The notes beneath the pieces are model-generated. The model searched no databases and was not told where the DNA came from. It saw nothing but the letters and a program-made list of their open reading frames with translations. A stretch of 29,625 nt of DNA from CAJWBT01 sp964401855 (GTDB lineage: Bacteria; Chloroflexota; Dehalococcoidia; Lucifugimonadales; UBA3495): contig CAYOAF010000146.1 of NCBI GenBank assembly GCA_964401855.1, positions 1 through 29,625 on the forward strand, written 5' to 3'. The translations under genes were made by a program, and so were the position numbers. The number at the start of each line of letters is the position of its first letter. The stretch's first letter is position 1. Positions 1-8,460 of this stretch are shown here, piece by piece.

Positions 1-615
1 GTGGCCGCCATGCTGCCCGAACTCATGCTGGAGCACAGCATGAACCAGCGCACCCTTCAGCCCATCGGCAACCTGCACCGCAGTATGGCGCCCCATAACT
101 GCTACCCTTGCAAAGACGAGGATAGCTGGATCACGATAGCGGTCCGGTCCGATACGGAGTGGCAGGCGTTATGCGACGCCATGGGCACCCTGGAGCTTGC
201 GAGAGACCCCAGGTTCAAAACACAGACCCGGAGGCTGGAGAATCGGGACGTGCTGGAGGCTCTCGTCGGCGAGTGGACCATCACCCAAGAGAACCAGCCG
301 CTGATGCGCCTGCTGCAGGGCAAGAAAATCGCGGCGGCCGCGGTGCTGACGCCTGCGGACATACTGCGAAACCCCCAATACGACGCACGGGGGTTCTTCC
401 CCATGGTCCCGCATAAGGAAGCAGGCACCTATTCTCAAACGGGCATGCCCTGGAAATTCTCCAGGATCCCCAACGAAATCCGCATGCCGTCCCCCCTGCT
501 GGGCGAACACAACCGGCTCATTCTGGGAAGGTTGCTGGGCAAAGAGGCGGAGGAAATAGCCGATCTGGAGGGGGCCGGAGTTATCGGGGATCGTCCGGCG
601 CTCGGTCCGGGGTAG
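1..615 (+). CDS. CaiB/BaiF family CoA-transferase, C-terminal part (gene cut by window edge)
   Basis: Class III CoA-transferases move CoA between carboxylic acids in the cytoplasm. The frame is open from the first base, so the N-terminal catalytic part lies outside the window; the GTG at position 1 is probably not the real start. The 204 visible residues match the family's C-terminal region: a phrase like GNLHRSMAPHNCYPCKD followed by WITIAV, then TEWQALCDAMG, then a stretch around residues 75-125 with the usual 'R..NRD.L..LV' and 'GKKIAAAAVLTPADI' pattern, and the closing 'MPSPLLGEHN' typical of this family. The stop at 613-615 lies 13 bp before the TTG of the MFS gene, so the two are probably one transcript and the transporter may carry a related acid. 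Substrate cannot be read from this fragment. Confidence 0.88.
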   Translation: MAAMLPELMLEHSMNQRTLQPIGNLHRSMAPHNCYPCKDEDSWITIAVRSDTEWQALCDAMGTLELARDPRFKTQTRRLENRDVLEALVGEWTITQENQPLMRLLQGKKIAAAAVLTPADILRNPQYDARGFFPMVPHKEAGTYSQTGMPWKFSRIPNEIRMPSPLLGEHNRLILGRLLGKEAEEIADLEGAGVIGDRPALGPG

Positions 616-628
616 GAGCCGCAGCCCT

Positions 629-1897
629 TTGAGATCGTCCAGGCTATCTCACCTGACCCCGGAGTGGCTGCTGACCTATGCCGGCGTGATTCTCCTCATG
701 GCCGTCCTGGTCAACCTGTTCACCAGCTTTGCCCAGCACAGCTACAGCCTCACCATTCCGTCGATGCGAGACAACGAGCATGGCCTGGGCTTGTCCTATA
801 CCGAGGTGACGCTACTGGTAACCGTGGTGAGCGCCGCCAAGATGGGGGCCTCTTTTGCCTCCGGCACCTTGACCCTCCGCTACGGCATCCGGCCCATGAT
901 AGGGATAGGGACCATCCTCTCCGGTGCGGCCATGTTCCTGCTGGGGCTAGCTCCCAACTTTTACGTTGCCCTGGCCGCCACGGCGCTCATGGGCGTCGGC
1001 AGCGGCGCCGCCTTGACCCCAATGATGGGGCTCCTCGCCCCCTGGTTCGCTGCCCGGCAGAGGGGCGTCGCCGCGGGATTGGCCTCGGCCGGTGCCAGCA
1101 TCGGCTTCGTGATCACCGGCCTGATGGTCCCCTGGCTGGTCCATCAGAACCCTGACGAAGGCTGGCGCCTCACCTGGTTTATCTTTGGCGGGTTGACTCT
1201 GGCCATCAGCGCCCTGTCGGTGATTTTCGTCCACGACCGTCCGGGGCAGCCATCTGGGGCAGCCACGGGCGCGCGTGAGGGCAGGGCCTGGCCGTTGGTG
1301 GCCCTCAGGAGCCCGTTTGTCTGGCTGGTAACCCTCCTCGCCTTCTGCGCGGGTTGGTGTCTGGGCATCTTTACCAGCTTGTTCGGCGCCTACCTGTCGG
1401 AGGAGAACGGCATCGATCTGGTGGTCGCGGGGCGGCTGCTGGTGCTGATCGGGGTGCTGAGCGTCGGCAGCGGTGCCCTGTGGGGCGGGGTATCCGACCG
1501 GGCGGGCCGGGGCTACGCCTTCCTGCTGGTCGGCTTGGTCCAGACCATAGCCTTCGCCCTGTTCTGGCTCATACCTGGGATGGTGGTCTTCGTGGTCTCC
1601 TCGGTGCTGATCGGGCTGACGCTGCGGGCCGCCTATGTCATCTGCGCCGCCTCGGCTGGAGACTACGTGCCAGTGCATTTCGCCGGAGCGGCCTTCGGCC
1701 TCATGTCCTCCGGGGCCGGCCTCGGCCTCACCGTCTCCCCGGTCGTCGGCGGACTGATGGCCGACACAGTTGGGATGAGTTGGGCCTTCTCCCTGGCCCT
1801 GGCCGCGTCGGTTGTCGCCATGGTTGCGGGAGCGGTGCTGCATCACATGACCGTCTCATCACGGTCCGCGGTGGCGGAACCGGTCCGGCGGGCGTAG
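629..1897 (+). CDS. Major facilitator superfamily transporter
   Basis: A 422-residue integral membrane protein with about 12 hydrophobic segments, the usual size for an MFS permease. The first segment is at residues ~15-35, a loop with GTLTLRYGIRP sits between the early helices, and the repeated-half signature GGVSDRAGRG (about residue 290) matches the MFS loop motif between helices 8 and 9. The start is TTG at 629, with AGGAG about ten bases upstream; no ATG or GTG fits better at the N terminus. It follows the CoA-transferase gene by 13 bp. The general look (SLTIPSMRDNEHGLGLSYTEV early on) recalls MFS members that carry monocarboxylates, but the substrate is not determinable. It converges on the methyltransferase gene with 25 bp between the stops. 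Confidence 0.87.
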   Translation: MRSSRLSHLTPEWLLTYAGVILLMAVLVNLFTSFAQHSYSLTIPSMRDNEHGLGLSYTEVTLLVTVVSAAKMGASFASGTLTLRYGIRPMIGIGTILSGAAMFLLGLAPNFYVALAATALMGVGSGAALTPMMGLLAPWFAARQRGVAAGLASAGASIGFVITGLMVPWLVHQNPDEGWRLTWFIFGGLTLAISALSVIFVHDRPGQPSGAATGAREGRAWPLVALRSPFVWLVTLLAFCAGWCLGIFTSLFGAYLSEENGIDLVVAGRLLVLIGVLSVGSGALWGGVSDRAGRGYAFLLVGLVQTIAFALFWLIPGMVVFVVSSVLIGLTLRAAYVICAASAGDYVPVHFAGAAFGLMSSGAGLGLTVSPVVGGLMADTVGMSWAFSLALAASVVAMVAGAVLHHMTVSSRSAVAEPVRRA

Positions 1898-1922
1898 CCT
1901 GAACCTAGCCGGGAGCTCGGGC

Positions 1923-2744
1923 TCAAGCCTCAGGACGCCACCACACCAGTCCCGGCGCCTGGGGCGGCGCGCCCCGGATATAGAAGGTGCCGTCCACCTC
2001 TTCCAGCAGCTCCGGCAGCATGGCCTCGAGCATCGCCGTCTGACGGCTGCCCGGCGTCAGATATAGCCGGCGGGACAATAGCTCTAACGCCTGCTGGTGA
2101 TTGTCGTAGCCCCTGGGAAGCCGCTGGGACAGGGTTTCCACGTGAGGGCTTATTCCAAGCTGCGACAGGACATCTCGATACTCGGAGAGACCGGGAAGGG
2201 GGATCCGCTCCTCGCCGTGGATCCGCTTCCAGAGAGGGTATAGCTGGGACTGGGGAGGGGCCTCGTACAACACCACCAGCACCCGTTCCCTCGCGTGGGC
2301 TTCCAGCTTCCTCACGAAATGCTCAACGTCGCGGACTATGTACATGACGTGGGCGCAAAGCACGATGTCCGCTGCTTCCACTTCCGCATCCCCCCAAGCT
2401 GCCTCCACTACCGAGACGTTCTGGATAGAGTAGTTGGAAATTTGCTGGCGCAGGACGGCGACCATGCTCGCCGAGGGTTCCACGGCGGTCACGTGGCGGC
2501 ACCGGAGGGCCAGGGGCAACGCCAGCCTGCCGCCGCCAGCCCCAACGTCGATAACCGTATTGTGGGGCGCGATCTCGTGGAGCAGGCGGTTCACCAGGGG
2601 ATCGCCGGCACGCCGGGGGTCGGCCTTGAACTGTTGAGCGTAGGGCCGCCAGTGGTCTTCCGGAGGTGGGACCGACCCGCGCATCCGTTCGGACTGGGCG
2701 TGCTCCTCCTCGATCAGGGCCTTCCACCGTTCGGTTGCCAGCAT
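1923..2744 (-). CDS. Class I SAM-dependent methyltransferase
   Basis: A 273-residue soluble protein with a Rossmann-fold methyltransferase core. Motif I is VIDVGAGGGRLAL (D66 to about residue 76), which binds S-adenosylmethionine. The acidic residue at the end of strand 2 is E89 in VTAVEPSASM, and the motif around ADIVLCAHVMYIV is the usual post-II/motif IV segment. The N-terminal 60 residues are helical and charged. The C terminus (WW near the end) has no recognised domain. The ATG at 2744 has a strong ribosome site, GGGAGGAAAAG, directly upstream. It stands alone between the MFS gene (convergent) and a gene-poor region. Methyl acceptor unknown. Confidence 0.85.
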   Translation of the reverse strand: MLATERWKALIEEEHAQSERMRGSVPPPEDHWRPYAQQFKADPRRAGDPLVNRLLHEIAPHNTVIDVGAGGGRLALPLALRCRHVTAVEPSASMVAVLRQQISNYSIQNVSVVEAAWGDAEVEAADIVLCAHVMYIVRDVEHFVRKLEAHARERVLVVLYEAPPQSQLYPLWKRIHGEERIPLPGLSEYRDVLSQLGISPHVETLSQRLPRGYDNHQQALELLSRRLYLTPGSRQTAMLEAMLPELLEEVDGTFYIRGAPPQAPGLVWWRPEA

Positions 2745-2810
2745 CTTTTCCTCCCTGGACGGAGACTCCCCCGAGTGCCCCCCGGCGCACCAGTTGTAGA
2801 CCGTCAGCGA

Positions 2811-3051
2811 AAATGGGACACATCGGGGGGTAAGAAACCCCGAGAAAAGAGAGGTGGCGTGAGCTCCTGAAATGAAAGTAAATTACTTCCGGAAAGGAGC
2901 AGATGTGTCCGAGTCAGTAATCGGCAAAGACACAGCCGTCGAGGTGAAGGCTCAAACCATCGACAGGCGAAGACTTCATAACCGGACCCTCAGGGAGTTC
3001 ACCCAGGCTCTTCCACACCCCTGATCTCTCGGGCCCCTAACTGTCCCATTT
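2811..3051. repeat. Inverted repeat bounding ~240 bp in a gene-poor stretch; possible insertion-element remnant
   Basis: The 435 bp between the methyltransferase start and the helicase stop hold no recognisable gene. AAATGGGACA at 2811-2820 is repeated exactly in inverse at 3042-3051. Similarity continues outside the core as a GC dinucleotide a few bases before it and a GGGG run a few bases after it on both arms. Between the arms lies a 50-codon open frame (2872-3024, +, ATG to TGA) with no good ribosome site and no family I recognise. An IS remnant or MITE is an inference from the arm layout only; no transposase is visible. Chance is a real alternative for a 10-bp exact match. Confidence 0.35.
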
Positions 3052-3179
3052 GTGCCGGTTGCCAACAAACGAGACACTAGACTAGGCCGATTGGGGGTCA
3101 CAATCCAGCTTGGGGTCCTGGACGCTTGAGGTTCGGGAATCCACACCCACTTCCGGGCGCCGGCGCCGGCAGTTCTGGG

Positions 3180-4310
3180 CTACGCGCAGTAGAGCGACAA
3201 CTGCCCCTGCTTCAACTCATCACCCACGTGGGCTTGGATGATATCCAGCATCGGGAAGTCCCATTCAGAGACGAAGGTGATAGCGGTGCCGGGGCGTCCC
3301 ATGCGCGCCGTTCTGCCGATGCGGTGAACGTACTCCTCCACGTTGTCCGGCAGGTCGTAGTTGACGACGTGAGATACCGCTGGAATGTCCAGCCCTCGCG
3401 CCGCCACATTGGTGGCCACCAGCACGCGTAGACGCTTGGCCCGAAATTGGCCCATCACCATGTCACGCTGCGACTGGGTCATATCGCCATGGATGGCCTG
3501 GATGTCGAGGCCGCGACGCCGTAGATAGGATACCAACCGGTCCACCCCTATTTTGGTGCGCCGGAACACCAGTGCCTGGGTGATTCTGCAAGGCTCTCTC
3601 AGCAGCTCTTCAAGAGCGGCGGGCCGATCCCTCTCCGCCACCTCGAAATAGATCTGCTCGACTTCCTCCACCGGCTCGGCGTCCCCACCTACTAGTATCC
3701 AGGCGGGTTCCTTCATGTAGTTGTATACCAGGCTCCTGAGCCGGTCGGGCATCGTGGCGCAGAATAGCAAGGTCTGCCGAGAAGAGGGCGTGTGCCGAAG
3801 TATGCATCTTATGTCATCGGCGAAGCCGATGTCCAGCATCTGGTCCGCCTCGTCCAATACCACATATCGGAGCCGTCCCAACTGTATCGTGCCTCGCTCC
3901 ATGTGGTCCATCAACCTGCCCGGAGTAGCCACAACTATGTGGCCGCCCTGCTCTAGCGCCTCCAGCTGGCGAGCTATGGGCTGGCCCCCATAAATGGCCA
4001 CGCTCTTCAGGTTCCTGAACTTCCCCATGCGGACCAACTCGCCCCTGACTTGCACTGCCAGCTCCCGAGTGGGCACCAGCACCAGTGCCTGCACCTCTCG
4101 AATGCCTGGGTTCAGTGCCTCCACCAGCGGAATGCCAAAGGCAGCGGTTTTGCCCGTGCCGGTCTGGGCTTGGCCTACCACGTCCTGTCCGGCGCGTACT
4201 GGCGCGAGCACCGCCTCTTGTATGGGTGTGGGGGAGGCGTATCCCATACCTTCCAAAGCCCGAGCCACCGTGTCGGAAACCAGCAGGTTGCCGAAGGGTC
4301 TATCCGGCAA
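3180..4310 (-). CDS. DEAD-box ATP-dependent RNA helicase
   Basis: A 376-residue helicase core that unwinds short RNA duplexes using ATP, probably in ribosome assembly or mRNA turnover. Motifs are in order: Q motif (F6 to Q31, PTPIQ), Walker A AQTGTGKT (48-55), PTREL (80-84), GG (108-109), TPGR (129-132), DEAD (153-156), then CAT at 184-186 instead of the usual SAT (motif III). Domain 2 carries VFRRTK, HGDMTQSQR, ATNVAARGLD and HRIGRTAR. The protein stops soon after motif VI, with no basic RNA-binding tail, so it is a minimal core. The only start candidate in frame is TTG at 4310, with no clear ribosome site. The same frame stays open upstream to a stop near 4605 without ATG, GTG or TTG. The Cys in motif III is the oddity. 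Confidence 0.93.
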   Translation of the reverse strand: MPDRPFGNLLVSDTVARALEGMGYASPTPIQEAVLAPVRAGQDVVGQAQTGTGKTAAFGIPLVEALNPGIREVQALVLVPTRELAVQVRGELVRMGKFRNLKSVAIYGGQPIARQLEALEQGGHIVVATPGRLMDHMERGTIQLGRLRYVVLDEADQMLDIGFADDIRCILRHTPSSRQTLLFCATMPDRLRSLVYNYMKEPAWILVGGDAEPVEEVEQIYFEVAERDRPAALEELLREPCRITQALVFRRTKIGVDRLVSYLRRRGLDIQAIHGDMTQSQRDMVMGQFRAKRLRVLVATNVAARGLDIPAVSHVVNYDLPDNVEEYVHRIGRTARMGRPGTAITFVSEWDFPMLDIIQAHVGDELKQGQLSLYCA

Positions 4311-4683
4311 AGCTATGGCGAGTGTGGTATCAGCGGGCTGCTCCCGCCGCCTTCTCTGTCGCCGGGGCCGCTCTCCTGATACAGATCGGAGTGGTGTAGA
4401 CCCATTGGCGGGAAGAGACGGCGTGCCACGGGTGACTGTAGCTGTCCGGTCCTGGGGAAGCGAAGGAGTCGAGGCGGGATCAGCCGAGGCCTGGGCGGTA
4501 CGCTTTCGGAAAAGTGCGTTGAGTTTGCGGCTTACGGTGTGAAGTATGGGGAAGACCTGCTCCGGGTAGACTAGCGGGGAAGGCTTGTATACAAAAAGGC
4601 CATACTATCTATAGATATGTACCTGGCTGTAACTCCTGTTTTCTGTTCCTCACTGTACTGAACAGGGTAGCATGTCGTGCGGC
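4311..4683 (-). other. Leader/promoter region of the helicase gene
   Basis: No separate gene is visible here. Read toward the helicase, an AT-rich patch at about 4584-4630 contains TATAGATAGTATGG and, upstream of it, TTACAG. This is the only promoter-like composition before the helicase and would give a leader of about 280 nt. Long leaders are known for some cold-inducible DEAD-box mRNAs, but nothing here proves that. The helicase frame is open through the leader (about 98 Pro/Ser/Thr/Arg-rich codons) without a standard start codon, so it is either untranslated or begins at a non-canonical codon. Confidence 0.3.
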
Positions 4684-4871
4684 GTTCAGTCAAAAGTTGC
4701 GATCCAGTACCCTGTCCAGATAGAAGTGACCAATGTCATTCTGAGCGCTTCGGCTCACCTCAGGATAGACTCTCTGAAGAATCTCGTTGCTGCGCTGAGA
4801 TTCCACGTCGTCTTTCCGCGGAAAGACTCCTCAGAACGACATGCCGCAAGAAGAAGTTGACTGACTACCAG
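4684..4871. repeat. Miniature inverted-repeat element, copy A
   Basis: About 188 bp without a gene. The right end GTTGACTGACTACCAG (4856-4871) matches the right terminal repeat of copy B at 10836-10851 in 14 of 16 bases. The left end (around TTCAGTCAA, 4685-4693) is a degenerate inverse of it. Internal arms also pair: ATGTCATTCTGAG at 4733-4745 against CTCAGAACGACAT at 4830-4842. The interior shares AAGAATCTC and related words with copy B. The element therefore has nested inverted repeats and belongs to the same family as the copies near 10.7 and 20.3 kb. Confidence 0.7.
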
Positions 4872-4955
4872 GCGGACCCCTGGCCTGTTATCGCTTTCGC
4901 CTACAGTGATATGATTGAGCCTCAGCCAAGCACCGCTCAAGTACCGCTAAAGAAG

Positions 4956-5145
4956 TGTCGTCGTGCCACTCGCAGGCAATGACTGGCTCGCTCAAACCCG
5001 GGAACCGACGTTGGAGCCGGAGATTCCGGTCTGCGATCCTCATCACCACTTCTGAGTGCACCGGCCTGAGCCGGCGGCCTACCAGGAGTACCTGCTGGCG
5101 GACCTGGCGGCCGACATCAACAGTGGCCACAACGTCCGGCAGACC
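4956..5145 (+). pseudogene. Remnant of an amidohydrolase (TIM-barrel, amidohydrolase-2 type) N terminus
   Basis: In the frame running through 4981-4983 the translation reads DWLAQTREPTLEPEIPVCDPHHHF, then TGA at 5053-5055, then VHRPEPAAYQEYLLADLAADINSGHNVRQT. The DPHHHF element is the metal-binding start of amidohydrolase-2 proteins, which usually continue 'W' and then a YLL.EL.ADI.SGHNV..TVFVE block. The TGA sits exactly where Trp (TGG) is normal. After 5145 the expected VFVE does not follow and similarity ends, so about 60 codons of a ~300-codon gene remain. Nothing upstream looks like a working start. It lies between copy A of the inverted-repeat element and the aminotransferase promoter. 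A dead gene truncated by rearrangement is the best reading. Confidence 0.68.
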
Positions 5146-5219
5146 CAACGAACCCGGCATCCCCCCCTTGGAGTTGACCCACTCCAGCAATGCTGAAATG
5201 GCCCCCTTCGCCGGCAAGC

Positions 5220-5247
5220 TTGACACCCGTACTTCACAGTCTATACT
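5220..5247 (+). promoter_or_regulatory. Sigma70-type promoter for the aminotransferase-hyuA-hyuB operon
   Basis: A perfect -35 hexamer TTGACA (5220-5225) and a -10 hexamer TATACT (5242-5247) are separated by 16 bp. They point toward the aminotransferase start 147 bp downstream. It is the best promoter match in the window. Transcription start would be near 5254. Confidence 0.68.
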
Positions 5248-5394
5248 TTGTTGGGTTGAGCCAGGCTAGGGAGCTGGCGTCCATGGGGACCCCGGTGGAT
5301 TTCGCGGCAACGCCTCGCAGCCTGGCCTGGCTGGCGATGCCGCACTTCGATGCGGCGCCCCTAAACACCGATGCGCACACGGAGGTGTCACTCA

Positions 5395-6357
5395 ATGGTT
5401 ACCTCAGCCGACTTGTGGGCCTACATCAACGGCGAATTGGTCCGTGGAAAGGATGCAGTGGTCCCTATATACGACCGTGGCGTCCAGTGGGGAGATGCCG
5501 TCTACGACTCCGTCCGCACCTATAACGGCGCTCCTTTCCGGATGGAGGAACGCATTGACCGCTTCCTCCGATCTCTCCACTACGCCCGTATCGACCCGGG
5601 GCTAACCAGGGAAGCGATCAAGAAGGCCAGTGAGGAGGTGCTTAAAGCCAACGTGCCCCTCCTGCAGGCCAACGAAGACCTGTCAATGAACTACTACGTC
5701 TCCCGAGGCTCCATGAAGATCACCGACGGCCTCACGCCCGCCGGCACTGTGGCCATCTTTTGCCGGTCCATCTCCTTTGCCTCCTTCGCCCGCTTCTACG
5801 TGAGAGGGGCGCCCGGCGTCACCCCGTCCACTCGCCGCACGCCTCCCCAGTGCGTCTCTCCCAAGGCCAAGGCCAGCAACAAGATGAACCACTTCGCGGC
5901 TGAGCTGGAAGCCAAAGCTTTCAACCCTGACGCCTATCCCATCCTGCTGGACCTGGATGGCAATATCACGGAAAGCAGTGCCGCCAACTTTCTCTTTGTC
6001 TCCGGTGGAAGGATCAAGGTGCCCGACATGCGCATGGTGCTCAGCGGCGCGGATATGGGCGCCGCTCTGGAACTCACCTCCGGCATGGGTATTGGGGCTG
6101 ACGAAGGTTCTTACACCATGTACGATGTTTACAATGCCCAAGAGGCATTTCTTACCACCAACAGTTTCGGCATCCTGCCCATCGTGAGCCTCAACGGCCT
6201 TCCCATCGGTACCGGCAAAGTGGGGCCGGTAACGCGCAGGTTGATGGAGGCGTGGATAGACCTGACCGGCACGGACTTTGTTTCCCAGGCGCTCAGCCAC
6301 CTCCCGGACGGCGAAAAGGACGACCTAACGCAAGAGTGGCTGGCGGCGGGGATTTAG
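5395..6357 (+). CDS. Class IV PLP-dependent aminotransferase (branched-chain / D-amino-acid type)
   Basis: A 320-residue fold-type IV transaminase, the family of IlvE and D-alanine transaminase. It moves an amino group between an amino acid and a 2-oxo acid using pyridoxal phosphate. The N terminus has the family's INGELV and YDRGVQWGDAVYDSVRTYNG phrases. The Schiff-base lysine aligns to K159 in PKAKASNKMNHFAAELEA. LLDLDGNITESSAANFLFV is the cofactor phosphate-binding region, and the late TTNSFGILPI segment is the usual C-terminal loop. I chose ATG 5395 because GGAGGTG lies seven bases upstream; an ATG at 5371 would place that ribosome site inside the gene. It leads an operon with hyuA (22 bp gap) and hyuB, so it may act on amino acids released by that pair rather than in branched-chain synthesis. 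Substrate not certain. Confidence 0.88.
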   Translation: MVTSADLWAYINGELVRGKDAVVPIYDRGVQWGDAVYDSVRTYNGAPFRMEERIDRFLRSLHYARIDPGLTREAIKKASEEVLKANVPLLQANEDLSMNYYVSRGSMKITDGLTPAGTVAIFCRSISFASFARFYVRGAPGVTPSTRRTPPQCVSPKAKASNKMNHFAAELEAKAFNPDAYPILLDLDGNITESSAANFLFVSGGRIKVPDMRMVLSGADMGAALELTSGMGIGADEGSYTMYDVYNAQEAFLTTNSFGILPIVSLNGLPIGTGKVGPVTRRLMEAWIDLTGTDFVSQALSHLPDGEKDDLTQEWLAAGI

Positions 6358-6379
6358 GCCTCGCGGGAACAGCAACAAG

Positions 6380-8410
6380 ATGATCATCGGCATCGATGTG
6401 GGAGGCACCTTCACCGACCTCGTGGCCGTTGATGATACCGGCCAAGTTGTTATCGATAAAGTCCCTTCGACGCCCCACAATGAAGGCCAGGCAGTCTTGA
6501 ACGGCCTTAGCAACCTGCAAATATCCCACTCCGCGGTAGAGCGCCTGGTCCACGGCACTACAGTGGGCACCAACGCCGTCATTCAGCGTCAGGGGGCGAC
6601 CATCGCCTTCGTCACCACCTACGGCTTCCGGGATATCTTGGAGATTGGCCGCGGGAAGCGGGTAACTCCCGGCACTTTGTTCAAACCGTTCTTTGTCCGC
6701 CCCAAACCCCTGGTGCCTCGCTCTCGGTCCTTCGAAGTGAGAGAGCGCACCTTCCATGACAGTCAAATCCTTCACCCGGTACAGGAGGAGGACATCGCCC
6801 AGCTCTGCTGCCAGCTTAAAGACGCCGGCGTGGAGGCCGTGGCGATCTGTTTCCTCAACTCCTATGCCAATCCCGCCAATGAAGAACAGGCGGGAAAGCT
6901 CATCGGGGAGGCCCTGGACTCGGTGTGCGTCTCCATTTCCTCCCGCGTGGTGCCTGAATACCGAGAGTATGAACGTTTCTCGACCAATGTGCTCAACGCC
7001 TATGTCCAGCCATTGATGGAGAGATACCTTCCCGGCCTTGAGCGCACCCTGGTCCAGTCGGGCTACAGCAGCCAAGTCCTCACCATCGCCTCCAGTGGAG
7101 GCATCATGACCATGGAGACGGCGTTGCAGTTTCCCATTCGCTCCGTCTTGTCCGGGCCCGCGGGCGGTATCGTCCAGAGCATCTTCCTGGCCCAGACGCT
7201 TGGCTTCGAAAACATCATCACCTATGACATGGGTGGCACCAGCACGGACGTGTGCCTGGTCAAGTCTTACAGCCCCATCGTCTCCACCGACAACCTCGTG
7301 GATACCTTCCCCCTCAAGATACCTCAAATAGATATCAATACCGTCGGCGCCGGAGGAGGGAGTGTCGCCTGGACCGACGTGGATGATTCCCTGGAAGTGG
7401 GCCCCGACAGTGCCGGCGCAGACCCGGGCCCTGCCGCCTACGGGCGTGGTGGGACGCAGCCCACGGTTACAGATGCGAACCTGCTCTTGAACCGGGGGAG
7501 CGCCCGGCGGCTCCTAGGGGGCTCGATCCGGCTCATGCCTGAGCTGGCCCAGGCTTCCTTTGAAGCTCTGCTGGCTCGTTTCCCTCAGCTAAGCCAGCAC
7601 CAACTAGCAGAAGGCGTAGTCCGGCTGGCTGTCGCCCGGATGTGCGGCGCCATCCGGGAAATCTCTGTCCAACGCGGGCATGACCCGCGGGAGTTCGTCC
7701 TGGTCGCCTTCGGCGGAGCCGGCCCCATGCATGCCACCCAGGTCGCCGAAGAGTTGGGAATCCGAAAGGTCCTGGTTCCACGCTTCCCAGGCAATGTGTC
7801 CGCATTGGGCCTCGTCAACTGTGACCTGAAGCACGACTATGTGAAGACCAGCCTTTCCCGCCTCAGCAGCCTCTCGGCTGACGACGTGGCCGGTGAATTC
7901 GCCGAGCTGGAAGAGCGAGCCTTCGCCCAGCTTGCCAAGGAAGGTGTTCCGCGGGAGTCTATCGTGTGTCGCCCAACTCTGGACCTGCGCTACTGGGGCC
8001 AGGCTTTTGAGCTGAGCGTACCGGTGAATGGGATGCCTCCCTCTCTGTACGGCATCGCCGGGGACTTTCACCAGCAACACCAGAACACCTACGGCCACTC
8101 AGACCCTGGCGCCGAACTTGAGTTGGTGAACTACCGCCTTACCGCCACTGGAACGGTGAGGAAATCAAAGCTGTCCCACTACCAGAGCCCTTCAATATCT
8201 CTGGCTGATGCTGAGATTGAAACGCGGCCCGTGTTCTTTCAAGGGAAGTTTCTGGAGTGCCCTGTTTACGAGCGTGAGAGACTTCCCCCTGCAGCCTCCT
8301 TTGCCGGCCCGGCCATCATAGAGGAGTTCGGCGCCACCACCGTTGTGTTTCCTTCATGGCAGGCAACGGTGGACGACTATGGGAACCTGACACTGGATTG
8401 CCGGCTGTGA
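6380..8410 (+). CDS. Hydantoinase/oxoprolinase family protein, A subunit (HyuA-like)
   Basis: A 676-residue ATP-using subunit of the hydantoinase/5-oxoprolinase/acetone-acetophenone carboxylase family. The N-terminal domain starts with MIIGIDVGGTFTDLVAV, an actin-like phosphate-binding loop. VHGTTVGTNAVIQR follows at about residues 57-70. The central domain carries YDMGGTSTDVCLV (about 281-293) and GAGGGSVAW, and the later VAFGGAGPMHA is a second conserved glycine motif. The length is typical. Members either hydrolyse a cyclic amide with ATP or carboxylate a ketone; sequence alone does not separate these. The ATG at 6380 has a modest ribosome site. It pairs with hyuB 50 bp downstream and an aminotransferase upstream, which favours an amino-acid-derived substrate (inference). 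Confidence 0.93.
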   Translation: MIIGIDVGGTFTDLVAVDDTGQVVIDKVPSTPHNEGQAVLNGLSNLQISHSAVERLVHGTTVGTNAVIQRQGATIAFVTTYGFRDILEIGRGKRVTPGTLFKPFFVRPKPLVPRSRSFEVRERTFHDSQILHPVQEEDIAQLCCQLKDAGVEAVAICFLNSYANPANEEQAGKLIGEALDSVCVSISSRVVPEYREYERFSTNVLNAYVQPLMERYLPGLERTLVQSGYSSQVLTIASSGGIMTMETALQFPIRSVLSGPAGGIVQSIFLAQTLGFENIITYDMGGTSTDVCLVKSYSPIVSTDNLVDTFPLKIPQIDINTVGAGGGSVAWTDVDDSLEVGPDSAGADPGPAAYGRGGTQPTVTDANLLLNRGSARRLLGGSIRLMPELAQASFEALLARFPQLSQHQLAEGVVRLAVARMCGAIREISVQRGHDPREFVLVAFGGAGPMHATQVAEELGIRKVLVPRFPGNVSALGLVNCDLKHDYVKTSLSRLSSLSADDVAGEFAELEERAFAQLAKEGVPRESIVCRPTLDLRYWGQAFELSVPVNGMPPSLYGIAGDFHQQHQNTYGHSDPGAELELVNYRLTATGTVRKSKLSHYQSPSISLADAEIETRPVFFQGKFLECPVYERERLPPAASFAGPAIIEEFGATTVVFPSWQATVDDYGNLTLDCRL

Positions 8411-8460
8411 GGTACAGGGCGAAGTGAGCAGCCCCACGACGGCCAAGGAAGGACTCCGCC

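Noticed and set aside
947..1846. 299-codon minus-strand frame opposite the MFS gene
   Set aside because: Its translation is very polar, rich in Gly/Gln/His/Asp, as expected for the complement of a hydrophobic membrane gene.
4311..4604. N-terminal extension of the helicase into the open upstream frame
   Set aside because: There is no ATG, GTG or TTG in the extension, and the low-complexity sequence does not resemble helicase N termini.
5371..5394. ATG 5371 as the aminotransferase start
   Set aside because: The GGAGGTG ribosome site lies downstream of it and correctly spaced for ATG 5395; the extra eight residues have no family support.
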